A stretch of 64,000 bases of DNA from Prorocentrum cordatum (taxonomy: Eukaryota > Sar > Dinophyceae > Prorocentrales > Prorocentraceae). The notes below the pieces were generated by a model, which saw nothing but the letters and a program-made list of their open reading frames with translations, had not been told where the DNA came from and made no database searches. The stretch spans positions 1-64,000 of the forward strand of contig CAUYUJ010003609.1 of NCBI GenBank assembly GCA_963575745.1, in the 5' to 3' direction. The translations under genes were made by a program, and so were the position numbers. Below are positions 19,094 through 31,202 of this stretch, one piece after another. Positions within the stretch are counted from its first letter, which is position 1. Every line of letters starts with the position of its first letter.

Positions 19094-19178
19094 TTTTTTT
19101 TCTTTCTTTTTTTTTTTTTTTTTTTATTTTTTTTTGTTTCTTTTTTGTTCTTTTTTTTCTCTTATTTTTTTTTTTTTT
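19062..19178. repeat. Poly-T tract
   Basis: About 117 bases of T with scattered C/A/G, very like the tracts at 7206-7315 and 10133-10249. Confidence 0.9.
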
Positions 19179-22049
19179 GCACGAGTCTGGTTCCCAACCA
19201 CCATGCGATTGTTCGGTCCGACACGGATCCATGACTCCTGGGGCATGTGCGGGGCCGCGCCATTTTGGCCGCGCCCCGCCTCTTGCCTCCTGGGTGGTGC
19301 CCCCCCTCATCAGACTCCCTGGGTTGCAGCTTAGCACCTTCCGCCTGGCCTCTCAGAGCCCTGGGTTGCAGCTGTTGCACCGCCCGCCTGTCCGCGACCC
19401 TCGCGCGCGCTGACGGGTAGGCCCTCGAGTGACTTGGCCGCAGCCCGACCGTGACCCGCCGCCGCCGGCGCTTCCGCCTGCGGTTGTAAAAAAATATATC
19501 CCCACCAGCACTCGCTGAAGGCGTTTCCCCACCGCTCCTCGTCACGCTTTACCCAGTCACTTTGCCCATGCCGTGTGCGGGCCGGGACACGGAGGACGCT
19601 GGCCGCGGCCCCTCCAAGTGCCCCATCCTTTGAAGTCCAGCAATGCGCAGTGTCTTCCTTGTCGTCGCCGTCCGGAGCGATCACCACTTTTGACCCCCAT
19701 ATTTATGGGTGTGTAGCCTGTGCGGTCGGCCGATGCATGCTCACCCACGGTTTTGGCCGCATTGCCGGCCCGCGACGGAAAGGGTCGACCGGCTGAAGGC
19801 ACCGCCTTCCCATCTCAGCTAGCTAAGGATGGCTCTGGCCACAGTTTGTGCCACCTCCTGGGACCAGAGGCACTACACCGCTATGGTTCCCGCGGCTCCC
19901 CGTGGGCGCTTTCGCCTGCGGTCGGCTGAAATTACCCCACCCAAGCTTTGCTCGTGTGAGTGCGGGCCGTGATGCAGAGGCACTGGCTGAAGGCCCTACC
20001 TTGTGCATCACCTGTCAGCTCGTGACGTGTTCCTACTGGCCTGACCCCCATCGGCGGCTTGGTGAGTGGTCGGCGTTCGCGGTGACGTACGCGCACTGGG
20101 TGCCACGTGAGTGGATCCGCCACGCTTCCTCCCCGGTTGCGCTCTCTTTTTCTTCGCTCGCGCCTCCCGGCTCTCCCCCTTTCCGGTTGCTGGTCGGTAC
20201 TCCACCTGCGGGTCCGGCCTGGTTTCCACCTGCCCTGTTGTGGCCGCCCTCTTCTGCTGGCGCCCGCTCAGCGGCTTTTGCCTGGGTCTGCGTGCCTTCG
20301 GCAGGGCTTCGGTTCGGCCCCACCTGCGGGTTGGCGGGGTTGGCCTGGTTTTGGCCTTGGGTTGGCCTGTGCTTGATGGTTGCCCAATTGTGGCCGCCTC
20401 TCTTTCTAATTTGTTTGCAGGTGCACTTTGCGCGGTCTCGCGCCAATTATCTGTCGCTGTGCCCCAGCCTCGGTCATACCGCCCTCTGGACTTCTCCTTG
20501 CGGGCCGCGAATCAAAACAAATCCCCACCAGCATGTGGTATGTGGTGGACGGGGGTGGCACCGCGCACCATGGTGAGTGCCCACGCCGTATGAGCGGCCC
20601 GTATCGCGTGGTTCAGCCTTCAGCGGTCAAGTTGTAGCTCTTCTCGGCGCAGCCACATGCCAAGCCCTCGCCAGGAAATCGCATCGTTGGGCCCCCAGAC
20701 CGCGTGTGTCGGATACGATGTGGATATTGGCTATCGGCTGACTGCCAGCCTGCGAACGCACGCCGTGATGCGGCAGTGGAGTGGGGCCAGCCCTCCCATG
20801 GTGACAGCGGCGCTCAGCGGCAGGCAGCGCCCCCCCACCTGCGTATCGCCTTGGCTCTACGTTGGCCCGATCATGGCGTCACTACAAGGACGTCTTCTCG
20901 GGCTCCATGACAGGTGGAGATAGGGTGTGTTCGTTAGCCACACTTCCGGTGTTACCTGATGTCTGGCTTCACCAGGGAGCGGCCCTGCACGAGTGGTTCA
21001 TCCTTCTGCAGTTCGTGGCCGTTCCCCTAGCAAATCAGTTTGCATCAGCCTCTGTCAGTACTTGCATCGTTGTGCCCCCGAACCGCGAGAGTCGGATACG
21101 TTGTGTATGCACTGGCTGCAGGCTGGAGGTGGCGCCACCTCGTGTGCGCTGACCGGGGTCGCCCCCCCCTCATGTGCAAGGACGGGCTTCAGCCGCACCT
21201 CTGCGTCAGTGAGCCATGGTGAGTGAGGCCCTTCTCTGCTTGCCGCCCTTTCTTTTTCTTGGTGATGCTGTGGCCCCGGCTGACGTCCGCACCGGCTCCC
21301 TTCTCCCCTTCCCGGCCTCGCTTCCGTGTGTCGTTCGGCCGGGAACTGGCGCCGCCAGGGCGACTTCTCCCCGCTGTTCCAGTACCGTTCCAGTGCCGGT
21401 CGCCGTGCTCGTCCCCGCCCGTCGGGATGCCTGGCCCGATCACCTGGTCACGCTGTGCCGCCAATGCCGCCGCTCGCTGCGCCGTGGCGTCCCCGCCCGC
21501 CGGGATGTCGGCGCCGGACTTCGGCGTTGAATTTGGGTCATTTTGTCCCTTGCATGTGCGTACGCCTATTCGGCCAATTATCTTCGTTTCGCGCCCCGTT
21601 CGATGCCCCGCTTCTTGACCTTCGCCAGGGAGCCGCCAACAAAAAAAGTATCCCCACCAGCAATCTCGCGCCAATTAATGACGTACCGCGCCCCGGACGT
21701 TGTGCTCGCTCCCTGTCTCTCGCCTCGGAGCCGCGGACCAAAAAAACGTATCCCCACCAGCGTTGCCTGTTACTATGGCCGCCCGCCGCTTCCGACTCGT
21801 TGCGCGTGACTTTGGCAGTACTGGTGACCCGCCTACCGCCTGCCCTCTCCACTCGACGGCCAGCCGCTGAGGTGCTGCGTTTTAGGTTCAGTCGTCTGTG
21901 CGCGCCCCGCTCTGACTGGACTCGCCGCTGGCGCGCTCGCCTGCGGCCGCTGACAAAAAGTATCCCCACCATAAAAGAACGATGCCCGTGAGACCTGACG
22001 TGGGGAGAGAGGAAGAGGCACGCATAGTCAAACAGCGAGGGAGGCTTGG
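19179..22049. other. Gene-free GC-rich region carrying a repeated 36-bp module
   Basis: No motif-bearing frame on either strand over nearly 2.9 kb. It is distinguished by repeated module copies (next entry) and by recurring words such as CGCCAATTA and CGAGAGTCGGATACG / GTGTCGGATACGATGTG. Confidence 0.5.
19475..21970 (+). repeat. Six same-strand copies of a GCCTGCGGCCGC-AAAAA-TATCCCCACCAGC module
   Basis: Copies end near 19510, 19945 (degenerate), 20533, 21662, 21762 and 21970. Each has a C/G-rich part (CGCCTGCGGCCGC or close), two to four bases, an A-run of 4-8, then (G/C)TATCCCCACCAGC. All are in the same orientation with irregular spacing. On the minus strand most read as a peptide with WWGY followed by hydrophobic residues. 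Confidence 0.7.
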
Positions 22050-22310
22050 GAGGCTCCGTGGCCATCTCGAGCCGTCTTGGAGCGGTCTTGGGGCCGTTTG
22101 GAGCATCTTGGGAGCCATCTTGAACCAGCCTGGGCTATCTGAGCCATTTTGGAGGTCATATTGGGCTCTCTGAGGCCGCTCGGGGGCCTCTTTGGGGCCT
22201 TTCGGGTGCCTCTTGGAGGCCTCTTGGGGCTTCTTGGGGCACTCTTTGGGCCCTCTTGGGCTCTCTTGGGGACCCTGGAGGCCCTCTTGGGGCCATCTTG
22301 GAGGCCATCG
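22050..22310. repeat. Degenerate CTTGGGGCC-type repeats
   Basis: Same word family as 541-1060 (GGCCTCTTGGGGC, CTTGGAGGCC, TTTGGGGCC). Bases 22311-22558 hold nothing recognisable. Confidence 0.6.
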
Positions 22311-22558
22311 ATCAAAAGACGGGGTTCCTTTATCTCCGTCCCCCCCCCCTTGGGGGCCACGACCCTCGTAACTGAGGGGTGGCAAAAAATGGCTCTCCCA
22401 GAGGCCGAAAAAGGACGGTCTAACTCGTCGCGGTCCCTCCCAAAAACCTCAGGACAGGGGAGGGGGAAAGGTCCCCTCCCCGAAGGGAAGAGGGGTTGTG
22501 GAAGAGGAAAGAAACCCTCCTTAGACCGCCTGTCGCCCGAAGGGCTGGTGGGATTTAA

Positions 22559-22711
22559 GTGGGGCGTGTCCCTCTACAAGAGGAAAATCCAAAACTAGCC
22601 AGAAAATGGTCTGGGGACGATGTTTTGATTATTTCTGAGACTATTTTCGGATATTTCCCGTGTGCTTGGATATTTTCCTCCAGCATCTGCCTGTAGGGGG
22701 ATACGCCCGAC
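22559..22711. mobile_element. MITE family 1, copy A (153 bp)
   Basis: Terminal inverted repeats begin GTGGGGCGTGTCCC and end GGGGGATACGCCCGAC; the inner parts (GGAAAATCC and GGATATTTTCC) also pair. Pairing extends into the flanks (GATTTAAG and CTAAATC). Related to 37013-37205 and 58300-58468. Confidence 0.7.
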
Positions 22712-23808
22712 CTAAATCTTGCCCTCGCCCTCGGCCGCGCACCGCCGTGACGGCGGCGGTCAACCGGCGACGGCCGACCGGCGACGCGGAGACGAAGGCG
22801 GCCGCGGGCTGGCGACGTTTGGCGGCGAGGGGGGGCGGCGGCCAAGGCGGCGGGCGCCGACGCTGACGACGACGGCGCTCTCGCGCGCGCGAGAGGAGCA
22901 CCTGTCGCTCTCCTGCAGCCCGAGGAGCGTGCCCTGGAGCGCCCCCGCGCGTCTACAGAGCCTCCTCTCTGCGTTCATGACGTGTCCTGCTCCCCGCTGT
23001 CCTCGTCCTCCGCCCTCCTCCATCTCCCCCTGGACCCCCCTTCCCCCCCCTTCCCTCCCTCTTCCCTTTTCTCAGGGAAACGTAAGACTCGAGTAAGCCA
23101 GATCTCGGGTTCGCCGACGTTTTTTTGACGAGCGTGTCCTGGATTTTGACGGTCCGACTTTCGTGGGATGTTTGCAGCGGGAGTTCACGTCAAATTTCAG
23201 ATGGGGCCTAGTCATTTTCATGATGGCCCCGTCGGGCCAACCCGAGTCCCCCGTACACGAGTCTTATATCTCCCCGATTATTGCATTTGCTGAGACGTTG
23301 GGTGCGGAGACTGTTGCGTGCCCTTGCCCCTCCAGCCCCGCCTTCCTGCCCGTCCCTTCGCGCCTACCCTCTCTCTCTCCTTCCCCTGCTCCCCCATCCG
23401 CAGATGCTCCATGTGGATACTGCTCTCCCCTCTCCCCCAGGGCTGGCTGGGGAGTGGCGTGCGACCCCCTCCGCGTATTCATTTTTACACCGGATGGTGC
23501 CGCGGCTTATTTTGTCGGGTTAGAGACCCTCTGGCTGACCCGGGTTAGCGAGCCGCTCGTGGCCGCGAGGCGGCCGCGCATATTGGCCGACCCGGGTTTG
23601 CGAAGCCCTGCGTTGCAGTTTCTTTTTCTGCATTGCAGTTTTTGGTTTCCTGCTGACCCGCCTGGGTCTGATTGACCCGGGTTAGCAGATCCCCGATTTT
23701 GCATTTTGTCTTTCCAGCCTGACCGTCGTCGGTCCTCTCAAGGTTGTGCTCCCCTCCCGCTGCAGCTTGGGCCTCTGTTTCGCATCGGGGCGCTGCGTCG
23801 GGGCCTGA
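22712..23808. other. GC-rich sequence, no gene seen
   Basis: GGCGACGG-type words at 22740-22870, then unique sequence. No frame with recognisable features on either strand. Confidence 0.4.
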
Positions 23809-23987
23809 GGGGGGATAGGCATAGGGGAGGATGCATCGACCCCCGAGCGCCCATTGATCGCCGATGGGGGCTTGATAGCCCCAACCTGCCCAGGACCGTG
23901 CGGATTCACCATCGGGGGCCTATCGCCGATCTATCGGCGATGTATCGCCGATTCCAGGTCGATGCATCCCCCCTATGCCAGTCCCCC
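23809..23987. mobile_element. 179-bp inverted-repeat element
   Basis: The left end GGGGGGATAGGCATAGGGG.GGATGCATCGACC pairs with the right end GGTCGATGCATCCCCCCTATGCC...CCCCC over about 30 bases. The interior holds further palindromes (ATCGCCGATCTATCGGCGAT). Confidence 0.7.
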
Positions 23988-24109
23988 ACTATCGTGGCCT
24001 CTCACATTTCCTCACTGTTGTCGTACACCTCCTTTTCCCTCCTCCGCCTTACCCTCTTCGTCCCGCTCCTCCCGCTCCTTCTATTCGAGTTCCTGCTGCT
24101 GTTGCTGTT

Positions 24110-24252
24110 CGTCCTCGTCCTCCTCCTCCTCCTCCTCCTCCTCCTCCTCCTCCTCCCCCTCCTCCTCCTCCTCCTCCTCCTCCTCCTCCTCCTCCTCCTC
24201 CTCGTCATCGTCATCGTCGTCCTCCTCCTCCTCCTCCTCCTCCTCCTCCATC
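24110..24252. repeat. (TCC)n microsatellite
   Basis: TCC/CTC triplets with a short TCGTCA interruption near 24203. No SL copy at either edge. Confidence 0.95.
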
Positions 24253-25036
24253 CTCCTTTTCCTCCTGCGTATTCTCTTGCTCATCTGCCACCTTCTCCCC
24301 ATCTGTACGCAGCTGCCCCCTGTTTTCCGACTGCGCACACCATGATGGTGTTGGTTTTTGAGTTTTAGGTGTGCTGTGCCACGCGTGCGCGGATGCAGAC
24401 AAGCCATCGCAATGGGACGGGATGGGTGGGACGGGCGGAATATCAGATGTGCCGCGAAGTTGCCAAGCTTGCCATCTACCCTCTCTCACACCCCCCTCTC
24501 GATTTCCCTCCCTGTTTACACGTTCTTAATGTGGGTGCTACTTCCCTCGCTGCCCTGATGATGTGAAGCACTGCCCCCCCCCACCTCTCGAATTGCTTTC
24601 ACCAGCATAATGCCAATACAAGATGTGTTTGATCTTATGGCCTTGTTCGATCGGAACGCTCTCGGTCCGTCAAACATGAGGTGCTCCTGCTTCGGCGTTG
24701 GCCACGTTTTAAGGTCGGCTCTCTGCTTCCATCGCTCCGAATGGCGCTCTCGCCCGAGCGCGGGCCATATTTCCGCATCCGAGTTCCTCCTCGTCTTCTG
24801 CTCTTTGTAGTCCTCGTTCTCTTGCTGCTGCTGCTGCTCCTTCTCCTCCCGCATCGTCGTCCTCATCCTCCTGCTCATCCTCCTCTTCGTCCGCCACCTC
24901 GCCCACGGCACCACGCACCCCTCTCCTGATGGCAGCCCACGACGAGGCCAGGTGGGGGGTCCAGCTCCTCTAGAAGACCCCCAACTCGGCGGGCATAACA
25001 CCTGTCAACGCAGCTGGCAGGAGTTGGCGGGAGGGG
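24253..25036. other. No gene seen
   Basis: Unique sequence with short T/C-rich patches (24785-24900). Only shadow frames. Confidence 0.4.
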
Positions 25037-25215
25037 TACAGTGGAAACCCATGCCAGGAAGCACCCTGCTTGCCTCCAGGGTGCCCTGGGTTTCTTGGGC
25101 TTCGATAGTTTTGCCGTGGAGCGTGACGTTCCGACACCAAAAACCACTGGACGTCCTGGGGTCTCAGGGTTGAATTTCTAGTGGAAGGTTTCTTGTGGTC
25201 GAGCTCCTGCTGTAT
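25037..25215 (+). repeat. Dispersed ~175-bp repeat, copy 3
   Basis: The most complete copy, with both hairpin arms (CACCCTG/CAGGGTG). It ends 40 bases before a (TCC)n tract. Confidence 0.8.
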
Positions 25216-25254
25216 GATGTCATATCTGGCGCGGGAGCACCTGGCCTGCCGGCT

Positions 25255-25540
25255 CCTGCCGCTCCTCCTCCTCCTCCTCCCTTCTCCTCCTCCTCCTCCT
25301 CCTCCTTCCTCTCTCTCCTCCCCTCCTCCTCCTCCTCCTCCCTCTCCTCCTCTCCTCCTCCTCCTCCTCCTCCGCCTTCCTCCTTCTCCTCCTCCTCCTC
25401 CCCTCTCCTCCTCCTCCTCCACCCCTCCCCCTCCTCCTCCTCCTCCTTCCTCCTCCCCTCCTCCTCCACCTCTCCTCCTCCTCCTCCTCCTCCTCCTCCT
25501 CCTCCTCGTCCTCCTCCTCCTCCTCCTCCTCTGCCTCCTT
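25255..25540. repeat. (TCC)n microsatellite, interrupted
   Basis: About 290 bases of TCC/CTC triplets. It is followed at 25541-25800 by a G-rich stretch with runs of up to twelve G and at 25817-25841 by (GGAAT)n. Confidence 0.95.
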
Positions 25541-25969
25541 CTGGCGGGGGAGGGCGAGGCGGGGAGGGGCACGTGGACGAGGCTGGGTGGTGGAGCCCGG
25601 GGGGGGCGAGAACGAGGGGGAGGAGTGGGGGCGAGAGCGAGGGGGGGAGGAGGGGCGAGAACCAGCGGGCAGGGGAGGGGGGGGGGGCGAGGGGGGGGGG
25701 GGTTGCGAATGTGGTGCGGAGGGGTGATGGATGATGCTGGGGAGAGGGGGGAGAGAGGGTAGGAGGGTGATGGATGAGGCTGGGGAGGGGGGACGAGAAC
25801 GAGGGGGATGAGGACAGATGGAATGGAATGGAATGGAATGGGCTCCTTCGCGCAGCGAAATCCCAAATTATTCACTGCGTGGGGATCCCCATATGTGCAT
25901 CTCCTTGCTGGCGCTCCCTTGGTGGTGGGACTCGGTGAGGACGAATCTGGATTTAAGTGTGACTGAGCT

Positions 25970-26215
25970 GCCTCTCTCTCTGCTCTCTCTGCTCTCTCTG
26001 TCTCTCTCTCTCCCTCTCTCTCTCTGCCCTCTCTCTGTCTCTGCCTCTCTTTCCCTGCCTCTCTCTCTCTCTGCCTCTGTCCCTCTGCCTCTGTCTCTCT
26101 GCCTCTCTCTCTCTCTCTGCCTCTCTCTCTGTGCCTCTCTCTCTCTGTCTCTATCTCTGCCTCTCTCTCTCTCTCTCTCCTCTCTCTCTTCTCTCTATTC
26201 TCTCTCTGCTCTCTC

Positions 26216-26250
<35 letters not shown>

Positions 26251-26400
26251 GCTCTCTCTCTTCTCTTCTCTTCTCTTCTCTTCTCTTCTCTCTCTACCTC
26301 TCTCTCTCTCTCTCTTTCTCTCTCTATCTCTCTCTCTATTCTCTCTCTCTCTCTCTCTTTCGCTCTCTCGCTCTCTCTTGCTCTCTCTCGCTCTCTGTCG

Positions 26401-26441
<41 letters not shown>

Positions 26442-26533
26442 GCTCTCTCTCGCTCTCTCTCGCTCTCCCTCGCTCTCTCCCGCTCTCTCTCTCTCTCTCT
26501 CTCTCTCTCTGCTATATCTCTCTCTCTCTCTCG

Positions 26534-26580
<47 letters not shown>

Positions 26581-26600
26581 TCTCTTCTCTTCGCTTCTCT

Positions 26601-26634
<34 letters not shown>

Positions 26635-26912
26635 CTCTCTCTCCCCCCCCCTCTCTCTCCACTTTCTCTCTCTCTCTCTCTCCTCTCTCTCTCCCTTCTA
26701 TCTCTATCTCTCTCTCCTCTTCTCTCTTTTTTCTCTCTTCTCTCTCCCTCTCCTCTTCTCTCTTTCGCCTTCTCTCGCCTGTTGCCTGTACTCCTCTTTC
26801 AAAGCGTTGGAGTCTCTCTCTCCTCTCTATTCTCTCTCTCGCTTCCTCTCTCTCTCTCTCTCTCTTGCTCTCTCTCTCTCTCTTGCTCTCTCTCTCTCTC
26901 TCTCTCTCTCTC
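25970..26912. repeat. (CT)n microsatellite, ~940 bp
   Basis: CT dinucleotides with interruptions (TCTCTGCC, TTCTC, GCTCTC). It yields long Ser/Leu and Arg/Glu frames on both strands, which are artefacts. Confidence 0.98.
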
Positions 26913-26915
26913 GTC

Positions 26916-27906
26916 ACGGGCTCGTGAGATCAGCCAGGGTGGCTCCCCCTTGGGGCTCCCAAATGATGCCCCTGGCAGCGTTTTGTGACCATGAGGCTCT
27001 CAAGAGATACATGTTGGGGGGCCAAACGGCAATTCTAGCTGAGACGTCCCACCAAAATCGGCGCGAACGGGCTCGTGAGATCAGCCAGGGTGGCTCCCCC
27101 TTGGGGCTCCCAATGATGCCCCTGGCAGCGTTTTGTGACCATGAGGCTCTCAAGAGATACATGTTGGGGGCGCCAAAACGGCAATTCTAGCTGAGACGTC
27201 CCACCAAAATCGGCGCGAACGGGCTCGTGAGATCAGCCAGGGTGGCTCCCCCTTGGGGCTCCCAAATGATGCCCCTGGCAGCGTTTTGTGACCATGAGGC
27301 TCTCAAGAGATACATGTTGGGGGCGCCAAACGGCAATTCTAGCTGAGACGTCCCACCAAAATCGGCGCGAACGGGCTCGTGAGAACAGCCAGGGTGGCTC
27401 CCCCTTGGGGCTCCCAAATGATGCCCCTGGCAGCGTTTTGCGACCATGAGGCTCTCAAGAGATACATGTTGGGGGCGCCAAACGGCAATTCTAGCTGAGA
27501 CGTCCCACCAACATCGGCGCGAACGGGCTCGTGAGATCAGCCAGGGTGGCTCCCCCTTGGGGCTCCCAAATGATGCCCCTGGCAGCGTTTTGTGACCATG
27601 AGGCTCTCAAGAGATACATGTTGGGGGCGCCAAACGGCAATTATAGCTGAGACGTCCCACCAAAATCGGCGCGAACGGGCTCGTGAGATCAGCCAGGGTG
27701 GCTCCCCCTTGGGGCTCCCAAATGATGCCCCTGGCAGCGTTTTGTGACCATGAGGCTCTCAAGAGATACATGTTGGGGGCGCCAAACGGCAATTCTAGCT
27801 GAGACGTCCCACCAAAATCGGCGCGAACGGGCTCGTGAGATCAGCCAGGGTGGCTCCCCCTTGGGGCTCCCAAATGATGCCCCTGGCAGCGTTTTGTGAT
27901 CATGAG
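26916..27906. repeat. 152-bp satellite, 6.5 copies
   Basis: Units start with ACGGGCTCGTGAGATCAGCC at 26916, 27067, 27219, 27371, 27523, 27675 and 27827 (periods 151-152). Copies differ at only a few positions, so the array is young or homogenised. It begins directly after (CT)n. Confidence 0.97.
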
Positions 27907-27924
27907 AGAGTGTGAGTGTGAGCT

Positions 27925-28024
27925 TAACTTATCTTATATTATCTTGAAATCTCTTCTTATCATATCTTGTGCTATCTTATCTTATCTTGTAGTATCTTAT
28001 CTTGTCTTGTCTTATCTGGTGATT
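27925..28024. repeat. (ATCTT)n-type AT-rich repeat
   Basis: ATCTTATCTTGT/TATCTTATCTTG words. Rare A/T-rich DNA in this window, directly after the 152-bp array. Confidence 0.8.
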
Positions 28025-28640
28025 ATCATTGGGAGGAGGGAGGCGCGAGCGGGAGGAAGAAGGAGGAGGAGGAGTGGGAGGCGTCAGAGTAATAACAAGA
28101 ACCCCAATCCTTAGGATATGGGGAAGAACAGCCTCCCGTGATCAGGTGAACGACGTAGCCGGAACCAGAGGACGTAAAACAGGCAATGGAATTGTAACCC
28201 GAGAGAATACAACCGAGCAGCCCAAGCTGGACGCGAGGGGGAGGAGGGATGAGGCCAAGGCGGTGGGGAATGAGGAGGCGGAGGAGGAGGAGGAGGAGGA
28301 GGACACTGAGATCCTGGCGTGGCAATTATTTCGCAACGTTTTTACGTTTTTTTTTTCGCCCAGCTTCGGACCCAAGGACCCTCACATATCGATCCGGTTT
28401 GAAAAATGACTCAGAAAGATTGGGTCTGGGGCTCCAGTTGTGATTTTTCACATTTTTTGAATCCGCAAGGGCTTCGACCCCTGCCGCCGGCCCCCTCTCT
28501 CGGAGAATGCGCTATGCAAGAGCTATGTCATGAGGCCTGGGCGCTGTCGTGAAGCAGTATCGGAACTTCATGCGAGGCCGACTGGTAATGAGCAAAACCA
28601 ATAGATGACCAGAGGGGTTACCACCCCTGGCGATTGGTAA
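28025..28640. other. No gene seen
   Basis: A short (GGA)n patch at 28275-28305 and otherwise unique sequence. Confidence 0.4.
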
Positions 28641-28644
28641 GACG

Positions 28645-28800
28645 TCGTGACCCCGCCGATCTGCGTGAGGGGTGCCGCCGAATATCAGAAATGTAGCAAA
28701 TCCCATGTGTTTTTGGACCCTGACCCCGCCGATCTGCGTGATGGGGTGCCACAGAGTGTCAGAAATGTGGCAAATCCCTTTTGTTCCCAACCCTCCTGCG
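28645..28800. repeat. ~70-80-bp repeat, two copies (family at array border)
   Basis: Units carry ACCCCGCCGATCTGCGTGA, a variable spacer and TCAGAAATGT.GCAAATCCC. The same family lies on the far side of the 102-bp satellite (31203-31395). Confidence 0.85.
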
Positions 28801-28874
28801 TTGGGTACTCGTTTTGAATAGAGCACTGTGGTCTCCACCTTCCTCCTTCTCCTCCCGCCTCCTCCTCTCTCCTG

Positions 28875-31105
28875 GGGTGCCGAGCGGAGTGACGCCCTAC
28901 GGGGACTCAGATTAGACCTCGCCATCCCTGGTGGGGCTGCGATCTGTGAAACTGTCGCCACTTTCGAGGGCTGCTGGGGGGCCCAGCGGAGTGACGCCCT
29001 ACGGGGACTCAGATTAGACCTCGCCATCTCTGGGGGGGCTGCGATCTGTGGAAACTGTCGCCACTTTCGGGGGCTGCTGGGGTGCCCAGCGGAGTGACGC
29101 CCTACGGGGACTCAGATTCGACCTCGCCATCCCTGGTGGGGCTGCGATCTGTGAAACTGTCACCACTTTCGAGGGCTGCTGGGGGGGCCCAGCGGAGTGA
29201 CGCCCTACGGGGACTTCAGATTAGACCTCGCCATCCCTGGGGGGCTGCGATCTGTGAAACTGTCGCCACTTTCGAGGGCTGCTGGGGTGCCCAGCGGAGT
29301 GACGCCCTACGGGGACTCAGATTAGACCTCGCCATCCCTGGGGGGCTGCGATCTGTGAAACTGTCGCCACTTTCGAGGGCTGCTGGGGGGCCCAGCGGAG
29401 TGACGTCCCTACGGGGACTCAGATTAGACCTCGCCATCCCTGGGGGGCTGCGATCTGTGAAACTGTCGCCACTTCGAGGCTGCTGGGGGGCCAGCGGAGT
29501 GTAATCGCGGGGATTCAGATTAGACCTCGCCATCCCTGGGGGGCTGCGATCTGTGAAACTGTCGCCACTTTCGAGGGCTGCTGGGGGGCCCAGCGGAGTG
29601 ACGCCCTTCGGGAATTCAGATTCGACCTCGCCATCCCTGGGGGGCTGCGATCTGTGAAACTGTCGCCACTTTCGAGGCCTGTGGGGGGCCCAGCACAGTG
29701 GCACCCGCGGCAGATTCAAATGAGACCTCGCCATCCCTGGGGGGCTGCGATCTGTGAAACTGTCGCCACTTTCGAGGCCTGCTGGGGGGCCCAGCACAGT
29801 GGGTACCCACGGCGGATTCAAATGGGACCTCGCCATCCCTGGGGGGCTGCGATCTGTGAAACTGTCGCCACTTTCGAGGCCTGCTGGGGGGCCCAGCACA
29901 ATGGGTATTCACGGCAGACTCAAATGGGACCTCGTCATCCTTGGGGGGCTGCGATCTGTGAAATCGTCGCCACTTTCGAGGCCTGCTGGGGGGCCCAGCA
30001 CAGTGGGTACTCACCGCGGACTCACATGGGACCTCGCCATCCCTGGGGAGCTGCGATCTGTGAAACTGTCGCCACTTTCGAGGGCTGCTGAGGGGCCCAG
30101 CACAGTGGGTACTCACCGAAGACTCAAATTAGACCTCGCCATCCTTGGGGGGCTGCGATTTGTGAAACTGTCGCCACTTTCGAGGGCTGCTGAGGGGCCC
30201 AGCACAGTGGGTATCAGATTAGACCTCGCCATCCCTGGGGGGCTGCGATCTGTGAAACTGTCGCCACTTTCGAGGGCTGCTGGGGGGTCCAGCACAGTGG
30301 GTACTCACCGCGGATTCAACTTGGACCTCGCCATCCCTGGGGGGTTGCGATCTGTGAAACTGTCGCCACTTTCGGGGCTTGCTGGGGGGCCCAGCACAGT
30401 GGGTACTCACCGCAAACTCAAATTTGACCTCGCCATCCCTGGGGGGCTGCGATCTGTGAGAGCCACTTTCGAGGGCTGCTGAGGGGCACAGCACAGTGGG
30501 TACCCACACGCAGATTCAAATTGCACCTCGCTATCCCTGGGGGGCTGCGATCTGTGAAACTGTCGCCACTTTCGAGGCCTGCTGGGGGGCCCAGCACAAT
30601 GGGTACCCACGGCGGACTCAAATGGGACCTCGCCATCCCTGGGGGGCTGCGATTTGTGAAACTGTCGCCACTTTCGAGGCTTGCTGGGGGGCCCAGCGCA
30701 GTGGGTGCTCAAATTAGACCTCGCCATCCCTGGGGGGCTGCGATCTGTGAAACTGTCGCCACTTTCGAGGGCTGCTGGGGGGCCCAGCACAGTGGGTACC
30801 CACGGCGGACCCAAATGGGACCTCGCCATCCCTGGGGGGCTGCGATCTGTGAAACTGCCGCCACGAGGCCTGCTGGGGGGCCCAGCACAGTGGGTACCCA
30901 CAGCGGGCTCAAATGGGACCTCGCCATCCCTGGGGGGTTGCGATCTGTGAAACCGCCGCCACTTTCGCTGCCTGCTGGGGGCCCAGCTCAGTGACGCCAC
31001 ACGCAGATTCAAATTAGACCTCGCCGTCCCTGGGGGGTTGCGATCTGTGAAACCGTCGCCACTTTCGAGGCCTGTTTGCGGGGCCCAGCACAGTGACGCC
31101 TCCCA
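28875..31105. repeat. ~102-bp satellite, about 22 copies in two variants
   Basis: Core GGGGGGCTGCGATCTGTGAAA (as GGGGGCTGCGATCTGTGAA) then CTGTCGCCACTTTCGAGG, at 28939, 29041, 29144, 29247 and onward. In 28875-29620 the variable part reads AGCGGAGTGACGCCCTACGG; from about 29690 it is mostly AGCACAGTGGGTACCCAC. The last copies return to a 'gtgacgcc' form. Long frames on both strands are artefacts. Confidence 0.97.
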
Positions 31106-31202
31106 AGTAGCTTACACATCAAGTTGATTGTCCATACAAGTTTCGGCCAACTCCTCGTTTCCATTGATACAAATGGGTTGGGCACGTCACAGGGTAATTT
31201 TT

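Noticed and set aside
19258-19275. GCCATTTTGGCCGCG as another SL copy
   Set aside because: Only about ten central bases match and both ends differ.
28875-31105. CRISPR-like array
   Set aside because: Units are ~102 bp without unique spacers, in a eukaryotic satellite context.
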